64,000 bases of DNA from Pycnococcus provasolii (Eukaryota; Chlorophyta; Pseudoscourfieldiophyceae; Pseudoscourfieldiales): contig CP150558.1 in NCBI GenBank assembly GCA_049487715.1, forward strand, positions 1 to 64,000. Direction: 5' to 3'. Of this stretch, positions 8,950-20,616 are shown piece after piece; the stretch's first letter is position 1; the number at the start of each line of letters is the position of its first letter. Position numbers and translations under genes: made by a program. The notes beneath the pieces were generated by a model. That model had not been told where the DNA came from. It saw nothing but the letters and a program-made list of their open reading frames with translations, and did not search any database.

Positions 8950-11632
8950 ACTGCTCGAGGAAGATGGCGTCAACGTCACCTCAGCTTCTGTTGTCGTAGG
9001 CGGCGTCGTCGTTGTTGATGTCGAAGTCGAAGTCGAAGTCGAAGTCGAAGTCGAAGTCGAAGTCGAAGTCGAAGTCGAAGTCGAAGTCGAAGTCGAAGTC
9101 GAAGTCGAAGAGCTTGAGGATACCACAGGCTCAGATACAGGAGCATGCACAGCCGCTTCCGATGTGTCCTCTTCCGCATCATCAGCGCTCGGAGCGACAG
9201 CTACATCTATGCTCTGCGCGAATACCTCCGCCGCCGCCGATGACTCCTCAGACAAGACAGGCGCAAGCGTGGTTGTGCTTGTTGTAGAGCTCGTGCTCGT
9301 CGATTGGGTGGCACGCGGAGACACAAGACCCGTCCCACGACGTATCAGATCCGAGAAGGTATCGCCTGTGCCCGCCGTGTCGCGATCGTGTTGTACGAGC
9401 TCGGAAGCGAGCCTCCAGCCGTCGCTCGTTTCCGCGCTGTCGCCACGATCGACCAGCGAGCTGAGCCGAGCCAGGTTGGGACTGATCACCGCCTGCTCGC
9501 GTACCGCCACCTCAGCTTCTGTCGTCGTCGTCGTCGTCCTAGTCGAGGAAGATGGCTTCAACGTCACCTCAGCTTCTGTTGTCGTCGTCGTCGTCGTCGT
9601 CGTCGTGCTGCTCGAGGAAGATGGCGTCAAGGTCACCACAGCTTCTGCCTTCGTCGTCGTCGTCGTCGTCGTACTGCTCGAGGAAGATGGCGTAAACGTC
9701 ACCTCAGCTTCTGTTGTCGTAGGCGGCGTCGTCGTTGTTGATGTCGAAGTCGAAGTCGAAGTCGAAGTCGAAGTCGAAGTCGAAGTCGAAGTCGAAGTCG
9801 AAGAGCTTGAGGATGCCACAGGCTCAGATACAGGTGCGTGCGCAGCCGCTTCCGATGTGTCCTCTTCCACATCATCAGCGCCCGGAGCGACAGCTACATC
9901 TATGCTCTGCGCGAATACCTCCGCCGCCGCCGATGACTCCTCAGACAATACAGGCGCAAGCGTGGTTGTGCTTGTTGTAAAGCTCGTGCTCGTCGATTGG
10001 GTGGCACGCGGAGACACAAGACCCGTCCCACGACGTATCAGATCCGAGAAGGTATCGCCTGTATCCGCCGTGTCGCGATCATGTTGCACGAGCTCGGAAG
10101 CGAGCCTCCAGCCGTCGCTCGTTTCCGCGCTGTCGCCACGATCGACCAGCGAGCTGAGCCGAGCCAGGTTGGGACTGATCACCGCCTGCTCGCGTACCGC
10201 CACCTCAGCTTCTGTCGTCGTCGTCGTCGTCCTAGTCGAGGACGATGGCTTCAACGTCACCTCAGCTTCTGTTGTCGTCGTCGTCGTTGTCGTCGTCGTG
10301 CTGCTCGAGGAAGATGGCGTCAAGGTCACCTCAGCTTCTGCCTTCGTCGTCGTCGTCGTCGTCGTCGTGCTGCTCGAGGAAGATGGCGTAAACGTCACCT
10401 CAGCTTCTGTTGTCGTAGGCGGCGTCGTCATTGTTGATGTCGAAGTCGAAGTCGAAGTCGAAGTCGAAGTCGAAGTCGAAGTCGAAGAGCTTGAGGATAC
10501 CACAGGCTCAGATACAGATGCATGCACAGCCGCATCCGATGTGTCCTCTTCCGCATCATCAGCGCTCGGAGCGACAGCTACATCTATGCTCTGCGCGAAT
10601 ACCTCCGCCGCCGCCGATGACTCCTCAGACAATACAGGCGCAAGCGTGGTTGTGCTTGTTGTACTGCTCGTGCTCGTCGATCGGGTGGCACGCGGAGACA
10701 CAAGACCCGTCCCACGACGTATCAGATCCGAGAAGGTATCGCCTGTATCCGCCGTGTCGCGATCATCTTGCATGAGCTCGGAAGCGAGACTCCAGCCGTC
10801 GCTCGTTTCCGCGCTATCGTCATGGTCAACCAGCGAGCTGAGCCGAGCCAGGTTGGGACTGATCACCGCCTGCTCGCGAACAGCCACCTCAGCTTCTGTC
10901 GTCGTCGTCGTCGTCGTGGTAGTCGTCCTGCTCGAGGAAGATGGCGTCAACGTCACCTCAGCTTCTGTCGTCGTAGGCGTCGTTGTCGTTGTCGAAGTCG
11001 ATGTCGAAGTCGAAGTCGAAGTCGAAGTCGAAGTCGAAGTCGAAGTCGAAGTCGAAGTCGAAGTCGAAGAGCTTGCGACAGGCTCAGATACAGGAGCATG
11101 CACAGCCGCATCCGATGTGTCCTCTGCCATATCATCAACGCCCGGAGCGACAGCTACATCTATGCTCTGCGCGAATACCTCCGCCGCCGCCGAGGACTCC
11201 TCAGACAAGGCAGGCGCAAGCGTGGTGGTGCTTGTTGTAGAGCTCGTGCTCGTCGATCGGGTGGCACGCGGAGACACAAGACCCGTCCCACGACGAATCA
11301 GATCTGAGAAGGTGTCGCCTGTGCCCGCCGTGTCGCGATCGTCTTGCACGAGCTCGGAAGCGAGCCCCCAGCCGTCGCTCGACTCCGCGCCATCGCCACG
11401 ATCGATCAGCGAGCTGAGCCGAGCCAGGTTGGGACTGACGACCGACTGCTCGCGTACCGCCACCTCAGCTTCTGTCGTGGTTGTGGTTGTGGATGTCCTC
11501 GGCGGTGGCGGCGCCGGCTGAGGCGTTCTGGAAGACGATGGCGAGGACACTGCCAAAGCTTCTGTTGTAGTGGTCGTCGTGGTAGAAGACGGTCTTAGCG
11601 CAGAAGCAACGACTGCTTCAGTTGTTGTCAAG

Positions 11633-11663
<31 letters not shown>

Positions 11664-12787
11664 GAGGCAAAGGAGCTTGCACAGCCGCATCCGATGTGTC
11701 CTCATCCATATCATCAGCGCTCGGAGCGACAGCCATACCAATGCTCTGCGCGAATACCTCCGCCGCCGCCGATGACTCCTCAGACAATACAGGCGCAAGC
11801 GTGGTGGTGTTTGTTGTACTGCTCATGCTCGAAGCTCGTGTCGAACGCGGAGACACAGGACCCATCCCACGACGTATCAGATCCGAGAAGGTATCGCCTG
11901 TGCCCGCCGTGTCGCGATCGTCTTGGACGAGCTCGGAAGCGAGACCCCAGCCGTCGCTCGACTCCGCGCCATCGCCACGATCGATCAGCGAGCTGAGCCG
12001 AGCCAGGTTGGGACTGACGACCGACTGCTCGCGTACCGCCACCTCAGCTTCTGTCGTGGTTGTGGTTGTGGTTGTGGATGTCGTCGTCGTCGGCAGCGGA
12101 GGCGCCGGCGTTCTGGAAGACGATGGCGAGGACACTGCCACAGCTTCTGTTGTAGTGGTCGTCGTGGTAGAAGACGGTCTTAGCGCAGAAGCAACGACTG
12201 CTTCAGTTGTTGTCAAGGTCGTCGTCGTCGTCGGAGGCAAAGGAGCTTCCATAGCCGCATCCGATGCGTCCTCTTCCACATCATCAGCGCTCGGAGCGAC
12301 AGCCATACCAATGCTCTGCGCGAATACCTCCGCCGCCGCCGATGACTCCTCAGACAATACAGGCGCAAGCGTGGTGGTGTTTGTTGTACTGCTCATGCTC
12401 GAAGCTCGTGTCGAACGCGGAGACACAGGACCCATCCCACGACGTATCAGATCCGAGAAGGTATCGCCTGTGCCCGCCGTGTCGCGATCGTCTTGGACGA
12501 GCTCGGAAGCGAGACCCCAGCCGTCGCTCGACTCCGCGCCATCGCCACGATCGACCAGCGAGCTGAGCCGAGCCAGGTTGGGACTGACGACCGACTGCTC
12601 GCGTACCGCCACCTCAGCTTCTGTCGTGGTTGTGGTTGTGGTTGTGGATGTCGTCGTCGTCGGCAGCGGAGGCGCAGGCGTTCTGGAAGACGATGGCGAG
12701 GACACTGCCACAGCTTCTGTTGTAGTGGTCGTCGTGGTAGAAGACGGTCTTAGCGCAGAAGCAACGACTGCTTCAGTTGTTGTCAAG

Positions 12788-12821
<34 letters not shown>

Positions 12822-13960
12822 GAGGCAAAGGAGCTTGCACAGCCGCATCCGATGCGTCCTCATCCACATCATCAGCGCTCGGAGCAACAGCCATACCAAT
12901 GCTCTGCGCGAATACCTCCGCCGCCGCCGATGACTCCTCAGACAATACAGGCGCAAGCGTGGTGGTGTTTGTTGTACTGCTCATGCTCGAAGCTCGTGTC
13001 GAACGCGGAGACACAGGACCCATCCCACGACGTATCAGATCCGAGAAGGTATCGCCTGTGCCCGCCGTGTCGCGATCGTCTTGGACGAGCTCGGAAGCGA
13101 GACCCCAGCCGTCGCTCGACTCCGCGCTATCGCCACGATCGATCAGCGAGCTGAGCCGAGCCAGGTTGGGACTGACGACCGACTGCTCGCGTACCGCCAC
13201 CTCAGCTTCTGTCGTGGTTGTGGTTGTGGTTGTGGATGTCCTCGGCGGTGGCGGCGGAGGCGCAGGCGTTCTGGAAGACGATGGCGAGGACACTGCCACA
13301 GCTTCTGTTGTAGTGGTCGTCGAGGTAGAAGAGGGTCTTAGCGCCGAAGCGACGACTGCTTCAGTTGTTCTCAAGGCAGTCGTCGTCGTCGTCGTCGTCG
13401 TCGTCGGAGGCAAAAGAGCTTGCACAGCCGCATCCGATGTGTCCTCATCCATATCATCAGCGCTCGGAGCGACAGCTACATCTATGCTCTGCGCGAATAC
13501 CTCCGCCGCCGCCGATGACTCCTCAGACAATACAGGCGCAAGCGTGGTGGTGTTTGTTGTACTGCTCATGCTCGAAGCTCGTGTCGAACGCGGAGACACA
13601 GGACCCATCCCACGACGTATCAGATCCGAGAAGGTATCGCCTGTGCCCGCCGTGTCGCGATCGTCTTGCACGAGCTCGGAAGCGAGACCCCAGCCGTCGC
13701 TCGACTCCGCGCCATCGCCACGATCGATCAGCGAGCTGAGCCGAGCCAGGTTGGGACTGACGACCGACTGCTCGCGTACCGCCACCTCAGCTTCTGTCGT
13801 GGTTGTGGTTGTGGTTGTGGATGTCGTCGTCGTCGGCAGCGGAGGCGCAGGCGTTCTGGAAGACGATGGCGAGGACACTGCCACAGCTTCTGTTGTAGTG
13901 GTCGTCGTGGTAGAAGACGGTCTTAGCGCAGAAGCAACGACTGCTTCAGTTGTTGTCAAG

Positions 13961-13991
<31 letters not shown>

Positions 13992-14551
13992 GAGGCAAAG
14001 GAGCTTCCATAGCCGCATCCGATGCGTCCTCTTCCACATCATCAGCGCTCGGAGCGACAGCCATACCAATGCTCTGCGCGAATACCTCCGCCGCCGCCGA
14101 TGACTCCTCATCCTCAGACAATACAGGCGCCAACGTGGTGGTGCTTGTTGTACTGCTCGTGCTCGTCGATCGTGTAGCACGCGGAGACACAGGACCCATC
14201 CCACGACGTATCAGATCCGAGAAGGTATCGCCTGTGCCCGCCGTGTCGCGATCGTCTTGGACGAGCTCGGAAGCGAGACCCCAGCCGTCCCTCGACTCCG
14301 CGCCATCGCCACGATCGATCAGCGAGCTGAGCCGAGCCAGGTTGGGACTGACGACCGACTGCTCGCGTACCGCCACCTCAGCTTCTGTCGTGGTTGTGGT
14401 TGTGGTTGTGGATGTCGTCGTCGTCGGCAGCGGAGGCGCAGGCGTTCTGGAAGACGATGGCGGGGACACTGCCAAAGCTTCTGTTGTAGTGGTCGTCGTG
14501 GTAGAAGAGGGTCTTAGCGCCGAAGCAACGACTGCTTCAGTTGTTGTCAAG

Positions 14552-14585
<34 letters not shown>

Positions 14586-15124
14586 GAGGCAAAGGAGCTT
14601 GCACAGCCGCATCCGATGCGTCCTCTTCCATATCAGCGCTCGGAGCGACAGCCATACCAATGCTCTGCGCGAATACCTCCGCCGCCGCCGATGAATCCTC
14701 AGACAATACAGGCGCCAACGTGGTGGTGCTTGTTGTACTGCTCATGCTCGAAGCTCGTGTAGCACGCGGAGACGCAAGACCCATCCCACGACGTATCAGA
14801 TCCGAGAAGGTATCGCCTGTGCCCGCCGTGTCGCGATCGTCTTGCACGAGCTCGGAAGCGAGACCCCAGCCGTCCCTCGACTCCGCGCTATCGCCACGAT
14901 CGATCAGCGAGCTGAGCCGAGCCAGGTTGGGACTGACGACCGACTGCTCGCGTACCGCCACCTCAGCTTCTGTCGTGGTTGTGGATGTCCTCGGCGGTGG
15001 CGGCGGAGGCGCAGGCGTTCTGGAAGACGATGGCGAGGACACTGCCACAGCTTCTGTTGTAGTGGTCGTCGTGGTAGAAGACGGTCTTAGCGCAGAAGCA
15101 ACGACTGCTTCAGTTGTTGTCAAG

Positions 15125-15158
<34 letters not shown>

Positions 15159-15709
15159 GAGGCAAAGGAGCTTCCACAGCCGCATCCGATGCGTCCTCAT
15201 CCACATCAGCGCTCGGAGCGACAGCCATACCAATGCTCTGCGCGAATACCTCCGCCGCCGCCGATGACTCCTCAGACAAGGCAGGCGCAAGCGTGGTGGT
15301 GCTTGTTGTAGAGCTCGTGCTCGTCGATCGTGTCGAACGCGGAGACACAAGCCCCATCCCACGACGTATCAGATCCGAGAAGGTATCGCCTGTGCCCGCC
15401 GTGTCGCGATCGTCTTGGACGAGCTCGGAAGCGAGACCCCAGCCGTCCCTCGACTCCGCGCTATCGCCACGATCGATCAGCGAGCTGAGCCGAGCCAAGT
15501 TGGGACTGACGACCGACTGCTCGCGTACCGCCACCTCAGCTTCTGTCGTGGTTGTGGTTGTGGTTGTGGATGTCCTCGGCGGTGGCGGCGCCGGCTGAGG
15601 CGTTCTGGAAGACGATGGCGAGGACACTGCCACAGCTTCTGTTGTAGTGGTCGTCGAGGTAGAAGAGGAACTTGGTGCCGAAGCGACGACTGCTTCAGTT
15701 GTTGTCAAG

Positions 15710-15740
<31 letters not shown>

Positions 15741-16290
15741 GAGGCAAAGGAGCTTCCACAGCCGCATCCGATGCGTCCTCTTCCATATCAGCGCTCGGAG
15801 CGACAGCCATACCAATGCTCTGCGCGAATACCTCCGCCGCCGCCGATGACTCCTCAGACAATAGAGGCGCAAGCGTGGTGGTGCTTGTTGTACTGCTCGT
15901 GCTCGTAGCTCGTGTCGCACGCGGAGACACAAGCCCCATCCCACGACGTATCAGATCCGAGAAGGTGTCGCCTGTACCCGCCGTGTCGCGATCGTCTTGC
16001 ACGAGCTCGGAAGCGAGACCCCAGCGGTCCCTCGACTCCGCGCCATCGCCACGATCGATCAGCGAGCTGAGCCGAGCCAGGTTGGGACTGACGACCGACT
16101 GCTCGCGTACCGCCACCTCAGCTTCTGTCGTGGTTTGGTTGTGGTTGTGGATGTCCTCGGCGGTGGCGGCGCCGGCTGAGGCGTTCTGGAAGACGATGGC
16201 GAGGACACTGCCACAGCTTCTGTTGTAGTGGTCGTCGTGGTAGAAGAGGAACTTGGCGCAGAAGCAACGACTGCTTCAGTTGTTGTCAAG

Positions 16291-16321
<31 letters not shown>

Positions 16322-16872
16322 GAGGCAAAGGAGCTTCCACAGCCGCATCCGATGTGTCCTCATCCACATCAGCGCTCGGAGCGACAGCCATACCAATGCT
16401 CTGCGCGAATACCTCCGCCGCCGCCGATGACTCCTCAGACAAGGCAGGCGCAAGCGTGGTGGTGCTTGTTGTAGAGCTCGTGCTCGAAGCTCGTGTCGAA
16501 CGCGGAGACACAAGCCCCATCCCACGACGGATCAGATCCGAGAAGGTATCGCCTCTGTCCGCCGTGTCGCGATCGTCTTGGACGAGCTCGGAAGCGAGAC
16601 CCCAGCGGTCGCTCGACTCCGCGCCATCGCCACGATCGATCAGCGAGCTGAGCCGAGCCAGGTTGGGACTGACGACCGACTGCTCGCGTACCGCCACCTC
16701 AGCTTCTGTCGTGGTTGTGGTTGTGGTTGTGGATGTCCTCGGCGGTGGCGGCGCCGACTGAGGCGTTCTGGAAGACGATGGCGAGGACACTGCCACAGCT
16801 TCTGTTGTAGTGGTCGTCGTGGTAGAAGAGGAACTTGGCGCCGAAGCAACGACTGCTTCAGATGTTGTCAAG

Positions 16873-16903
<31 letters not shown>

Positions 16904-17457
16904 GAGGCAAAGGAGCTTCCATAGCCGCAGATGATGCGTCCTCTTCCACATCATCAGCGCTCGGAGCGACAGCCATACCAATGCTCTGCGCAAATACCTC
17001 CGCCGCCGCCGATGAATCCTCAGACAATACAGGCGCCAACGTGGTGGTGCTTGTTGTACTGCTCGTGCTCGTAGATCGTGTAGCACGCGGAGACACAAGC
17101 CCCATCCCACGACGTATCAGATCCGAGAAGGTATCGCCTGTGCCCGCCGTGTCGCGATCGTCTTGGACGAGCTCGGAAGCGAGACTCAAGCCGTCGCTCG
17201 ACTCCGCGCCATCGCCACGATCGATCAGCGAGCTGAGCCGAGCCAGGTTGGGACTGACGACCGACTGCTCGCGTACCGCCACCTCAGCTTCTGTCGTGGT
17301 TGTGGTTGTGGTTGTGGATGTCCTCGGCGGTGGCGGCGCCGGCTGAGGCGTTCTGGAAGACGATGGCGAGGACACTGCCACAGCTTCTGTTGTAGTGGTC
17401 GTCGAGGTAGAAGAGGAACTTGGTGCCGAAGCGACGACTGCTTCAGTTGTTGTCAAG

Positions 17458-17488
<31 letters not shown>

Positions 17489-18039
17489 GAGGCAAAGGAG
17501 CTTCCACAGCCGCATCCGATGCGTCCTCTTCCATATCAGCGCTCGGAGCGACAGCCATACCAATGCTCTGCGCGAATACCTCCGCCGCCGCCGATGACTC
17601 CTCAGACAATAGAGGCGCAAGCGTGGTGGTGCTTGTTGTACTGCTCGTGCTCGTCGATCGTGTCGAACGCGGAGACACAAGCCCCATCCCACGACGTATC
17701 AGATCCGAGAAGGTGTCGCCTGTATCCGCCGTGTCGCGATCGTCTTGCACGAGCTCGGAAGCGAGACCCCAGCGGTCGCTCGACTCCGCGCCATCGCCAC
17801 GATCGATCAGCGAGCTGAGCCGAGCCAGGTTGGGACTGACGACCGACTGCTCGCGTACCGCCACCTCAGCTTCTGTCGTGGTTGTGGTTGTGGTTGTGGA
17901 TGTCCTCGGCGGTGGCGGCGCCGGCTGAGGCGTTCTGGAAGACGATGGCGAGGACACTGTCACAGCTTCTGTTGTAGTGGTCGTCGTGGTAGAAGAGGAA
18001 CTTGGCGCAGAAGCAACGACTGCTTCAGTTGTTGTCAAG

Positions 18040-18070
<31 letters not shown>

Positions 18071-18621
18071 GAGGCAAAGGAGCTTCCACAGCCGCATCCG
18101 ATGTGTCCTCATCCACATCAGCGCTCGGAGCGACAGCCATACCAATGCTCTGCGCGAATACCTCCGCCGCCGCCGATGACTCCTCAGACAATACAGGCGC
18201 AAGCGTGGTGGTGCTTGTTGTAGAGCTCGTGCTCGAAGCTCGTGTCGAACGCGGAGACACAAGCCCCATCCCACGACGGATCAGATCCGAGAAGGTATCG
18301 CCTCTGTCCGCCGTGTCGCGATCGTCTTGGACGAGCTCGGAAGCGAGACCCCAGCGGTCGCTCGACTCCGCGCCATCGCCACGATCGATCAGCGAGCTGA
18401 GCCGAGCCAGGTTGGGACTGACGACCGACTGCTCGCGTACCGCCACCTCAGCTTCTGTCGTGGTTGTGGTTGTGGTTGTGGATGTCCTCGGCGGTGGCGG
18501 CGCCGACTGAGGCGTTCTGGAAGACGATGGCGAGGACACTGCCACAGCTTCTGTTGTAGTGGTCGTCGTGGTAGAAGAGGAACTTGGCGCCGAAGCAACG
18601 ACTGCTTCAGATGTTGTCAAG

Positions 18622-18652
<31 letters not shown>

Positions 18653-20315
18653 GAGGCAAAGGAGCTTCCATAGCCGCAGATGATGCGTCCTCTTCCACAT
18701 CATCAGCGCTCGGAGCGACAGCCATACCAATGCTCTGCGCAAATACCTCCGCCGCCGCCGATGACTCCTCATCCTCAGACAATACAGGCGCCAACGTGGT
18801 GGTGCTTGTTGTACTGCTCGTGCTCGTCGATCGTGTAGCACGCGGAGACACAAGCCCCATCCCACGACGTATCAGATCCGAGAAGGTATCGCCTGTGCCC
18901 GCCGTGTCGCGATCGTCTTGGACGAGCTCGGAAGCGAGACCCCAGCCGTCGCTCGACTCCGCGCCATCGCCACGATCGATCAGCGAGCTGAGCCGAGCCA
19001 GGTTGGGACTGACGACCGACTGCTCGCGTACCGCCACCTCAGCTTCTGTCGTGGTTGTGGTTGTGGTTGTGGATGTCCTCGGCGGTGGCGGCGCCGACTG
19101 AGGCGTTCTGGAAGACGATGGCGAGGACACTGCCACAGCTTCTGTTGTAGTGGTCGTCGAGGTAGAAGAGGGTCTTAGCGCAGAAGCGACGACTGCTTCA
19201 GTTGTTGTCAAGGCAGTCGTCGTCGTCGTCGTCGTCGTCGTCGGAGGGAAAGGAGCTTCCACAGCCGCAGATGATGTGTCCTCGTCCATATCATCAGCGC
19301 CCGGAGCGACAGCCATACCAATGCTCTGCGCGAATACCTCCGCCGCCGCCGAGGACTCCTCAGACAAGACAGGCGCCAACGTGGTGGTGCTTGTTGTACT
19401 GCTCGTGCTCGTCGATCGGGTGGCACGCGGAAACACAAGCCCCATCCCACGACGGATCAGATCCGAGAAGGTATCGCCTCTGTCCGCCGTGTCGCGATCG
19501 TCTTGCACGAGCTCGGAAGCGAGACTCAAGCCGTCGCTCGACTCCGCGCCATCGCCACGATCGATCAGCGAGCTGAGCCGAGCCAGGTTGGGACTGACGA
19601 CCGACTGCTCGCGTACCGCCACCTCAGCTTCTGTCGTCGTCGTCGTCGTCGTGGTCGTCGTGGTCGTCGTGCTAGTTGTTGACGACGTTGAAGGTGCTGC
19701 CGTCGCAACATCAGCTTTTGTCGTTGTACTCGTCGTACTCGTCGTGCTGCTAGTTGAAGACGTTGAAGTCAACGTCACCTCACCTTCTGTCCTCGTCGTC
19801 GTCCTACTCCTCTCCACAGTCGTTGACGATGGTCCTTCTGCAAGAAGCTCCTGAGCTTCTTGCAGAAGGACGATATCCGGCGATATCGACGATTCGCTGC
19901 TGGTGTCATGGGATACATCTTGCGCGACACGTGAACTGTTCGTCAAGCTTTCTGCGACAGCCTGTGTAGAAGTAACAGGTTTTGTTGTTGTCTGGCTTGC
20001 CTGACGCAGATGCTCCTCATGATCGTGTCGGTTGTGGTTGCCACGACGATTCTGATGTTGGGGTTGCTTCCTCTCCGACGAGTCTTTTCCGACGGTCTCC
20101 AAAAGACGAACAAACGAGTCACTGTTTGATTGGTGCTCATATTCCTCCCACCATTCTTTCGTTGGCGGAAGTGGACGAAGTGTTTGCCAGTTGTGCTCTG
20201 TGGGAGCTGAGCTGTCCTCTACCAAATCCAGAAGAGGTGCCCAGTTGGTCGAAAGAGTCGTCTGCGGCTGCGCGTGCGCCACTTGCAGCAGCGCGAGCAC
20301 CGCGAGCACCCACAT
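5596..20315 (-). CDS. Giant secreted threonine-rich, mucin-like tandem-repeat protein (frame broken once)
   Basis: The start is ATG at 20,315, which gives a clean signal peptide (MWVLAVLALLQVAHA|Q). After about 230 residues with a Thr/Ser linker come about 20 repeats of roughly 195 residues (about 585 bp). Each has a conserved folded-looking core (SPNLARLSSLIDRGD, LASELVQDDRDTA, DTFSDLIRRGMG, AAAEVFAQSIGMAVAP) separated by long Thr tracts, TSTSTS arrays and Pro-rich PAPPPPP linkers. This is the composition expected of heavily O-glycosylated extracellular or cell-surface proteins. The last 580 residues are unique and end in a Pro-rich then Asn/Tyr/Gly-rich tail (SYYDGVGASGHYYG). A one-base deletion near 16,135 (GTGGTTTGG where sister repeats read GTGGTTGTGG) splits the gene into 1,400- and 3,506-codon halves; adding one base makes 4,906 residues. 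Repeats 13-20 counted from the N-terminus are more divergent. No transmembrane anchor is evident. Function unknown; a cell-wall, scale, matrix or adhesion role is inference. Confidence 0.85.
9021..9110. repeat. (TCGAAG)15 hexamer array inside the giant gene
   Basis: Fifteen perfect tandem TCGAAG units, coding for alternating Thr-Ser on the minus strand. Shorter arrays of the same hexamer occur at about 7,787, 8,398, 9,741, 10,438 and 10,995, one per repeat in the C-terminal-half units. These arrays are absent from the units nearer the N-terminus, which use pure Thr tracts instead. They are obvious sites of replication slippage and length polymorphism. Confidence 0.97.
15647..19140. repeat. 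Higher-order duplication of three repeat units (about 1,749 bp per copy)
   Basis: Units at 15,647, 16,228 and 16,810 recur as near-identical units at 17,395, 17,977 and 18,559. The offsets are 1,748, 1,749 and 1,749 bases. The one-base difference between the first and second offsets is the frameshifting deletion near 16,135, which the downstream sister copy lacks. The third units also differ by a 6-bp TCATCC presence or absence near 18,772. This indicates recent expansion by blocks of three units. Confidence 0.9.
19834..19869. repeat. Perfect 17-bp inverted repeat with 2-base loop, within coding sequence
   Basis: The arm CCTTCTGCAAGAAGCTC (19,834-19,850) is followed by CT and then its exact reverse complement (19,853-19,869). 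On the minus strand it encodes the helix-like segment LLQEAQELLAEG near the N-terminus of the giant protein. An exact 36-bp near-palindrome in a coding region could extrude a cruciform or form a very stable mRNA hairpin. Confidence 0.95.
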
Positions 20316-20616
20316 GGCCAATGGTGCTTGCTAGTTGTTTGCTTGTCTTTCGTGCTCGCATGGCTGGGAGCATGGCGGAGGGGGGGTGGCATGACGTGCG
20401 TACAGGCATGACGGCGGACAGGCAGGGTGGGGGACCAGGGACCAGGGACCAGGGGAGAAATCAGATCTAGGGAAAAACAGAGTCAAAACTTCGGTGACAA
20501 ATTCAAGGCGTCTCAAAACCTGTCACATTACGTCATTTCCTCCCCCCTCCTCCTTTCCTCCAGGCCTCCTCCTCTTCCCCTCCTCCCATTCTTCTTCTCC
20601 CTTTTTTGTTTTTTTT
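20316..20616. other. Intergenic region between the giant gene and the VTC-like gene
   Basis: About 300 bp upstream of the giant gene and downstream of the VTC-like gene, both on the minus strand. It holds a GGGACCA triplication near 20,430, a C/T-rich stretch at 20,540-20,620 and no supported gene. Promoter elements of the giant gene must lie here, but no specific motif is recognised. Confidence 0.5.

Noticed and set aside
6962-15598. Two very long plus-strand open frames (1,519 and 1,342 codons) antisense to the giant gene
   Set aside because: They are shadows of the triplet-repetitive coding strand: ACN Thr codons read as Val in antisense and stops are excluded by the repeat structure. The minus-strand frame has the signal peptide and varied unique domains; the plus-strand ones are Val/Ser-rich with no recognisable start region.
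7560-19640. CRISPR-like regularly spaced repeats
   Set aside because: The spacing of about 585 bp with similar, not unique, intervening sequence is a coding tandem repeat. No short identical repeats with unique spacers exist, and the genome is eukaryotic.
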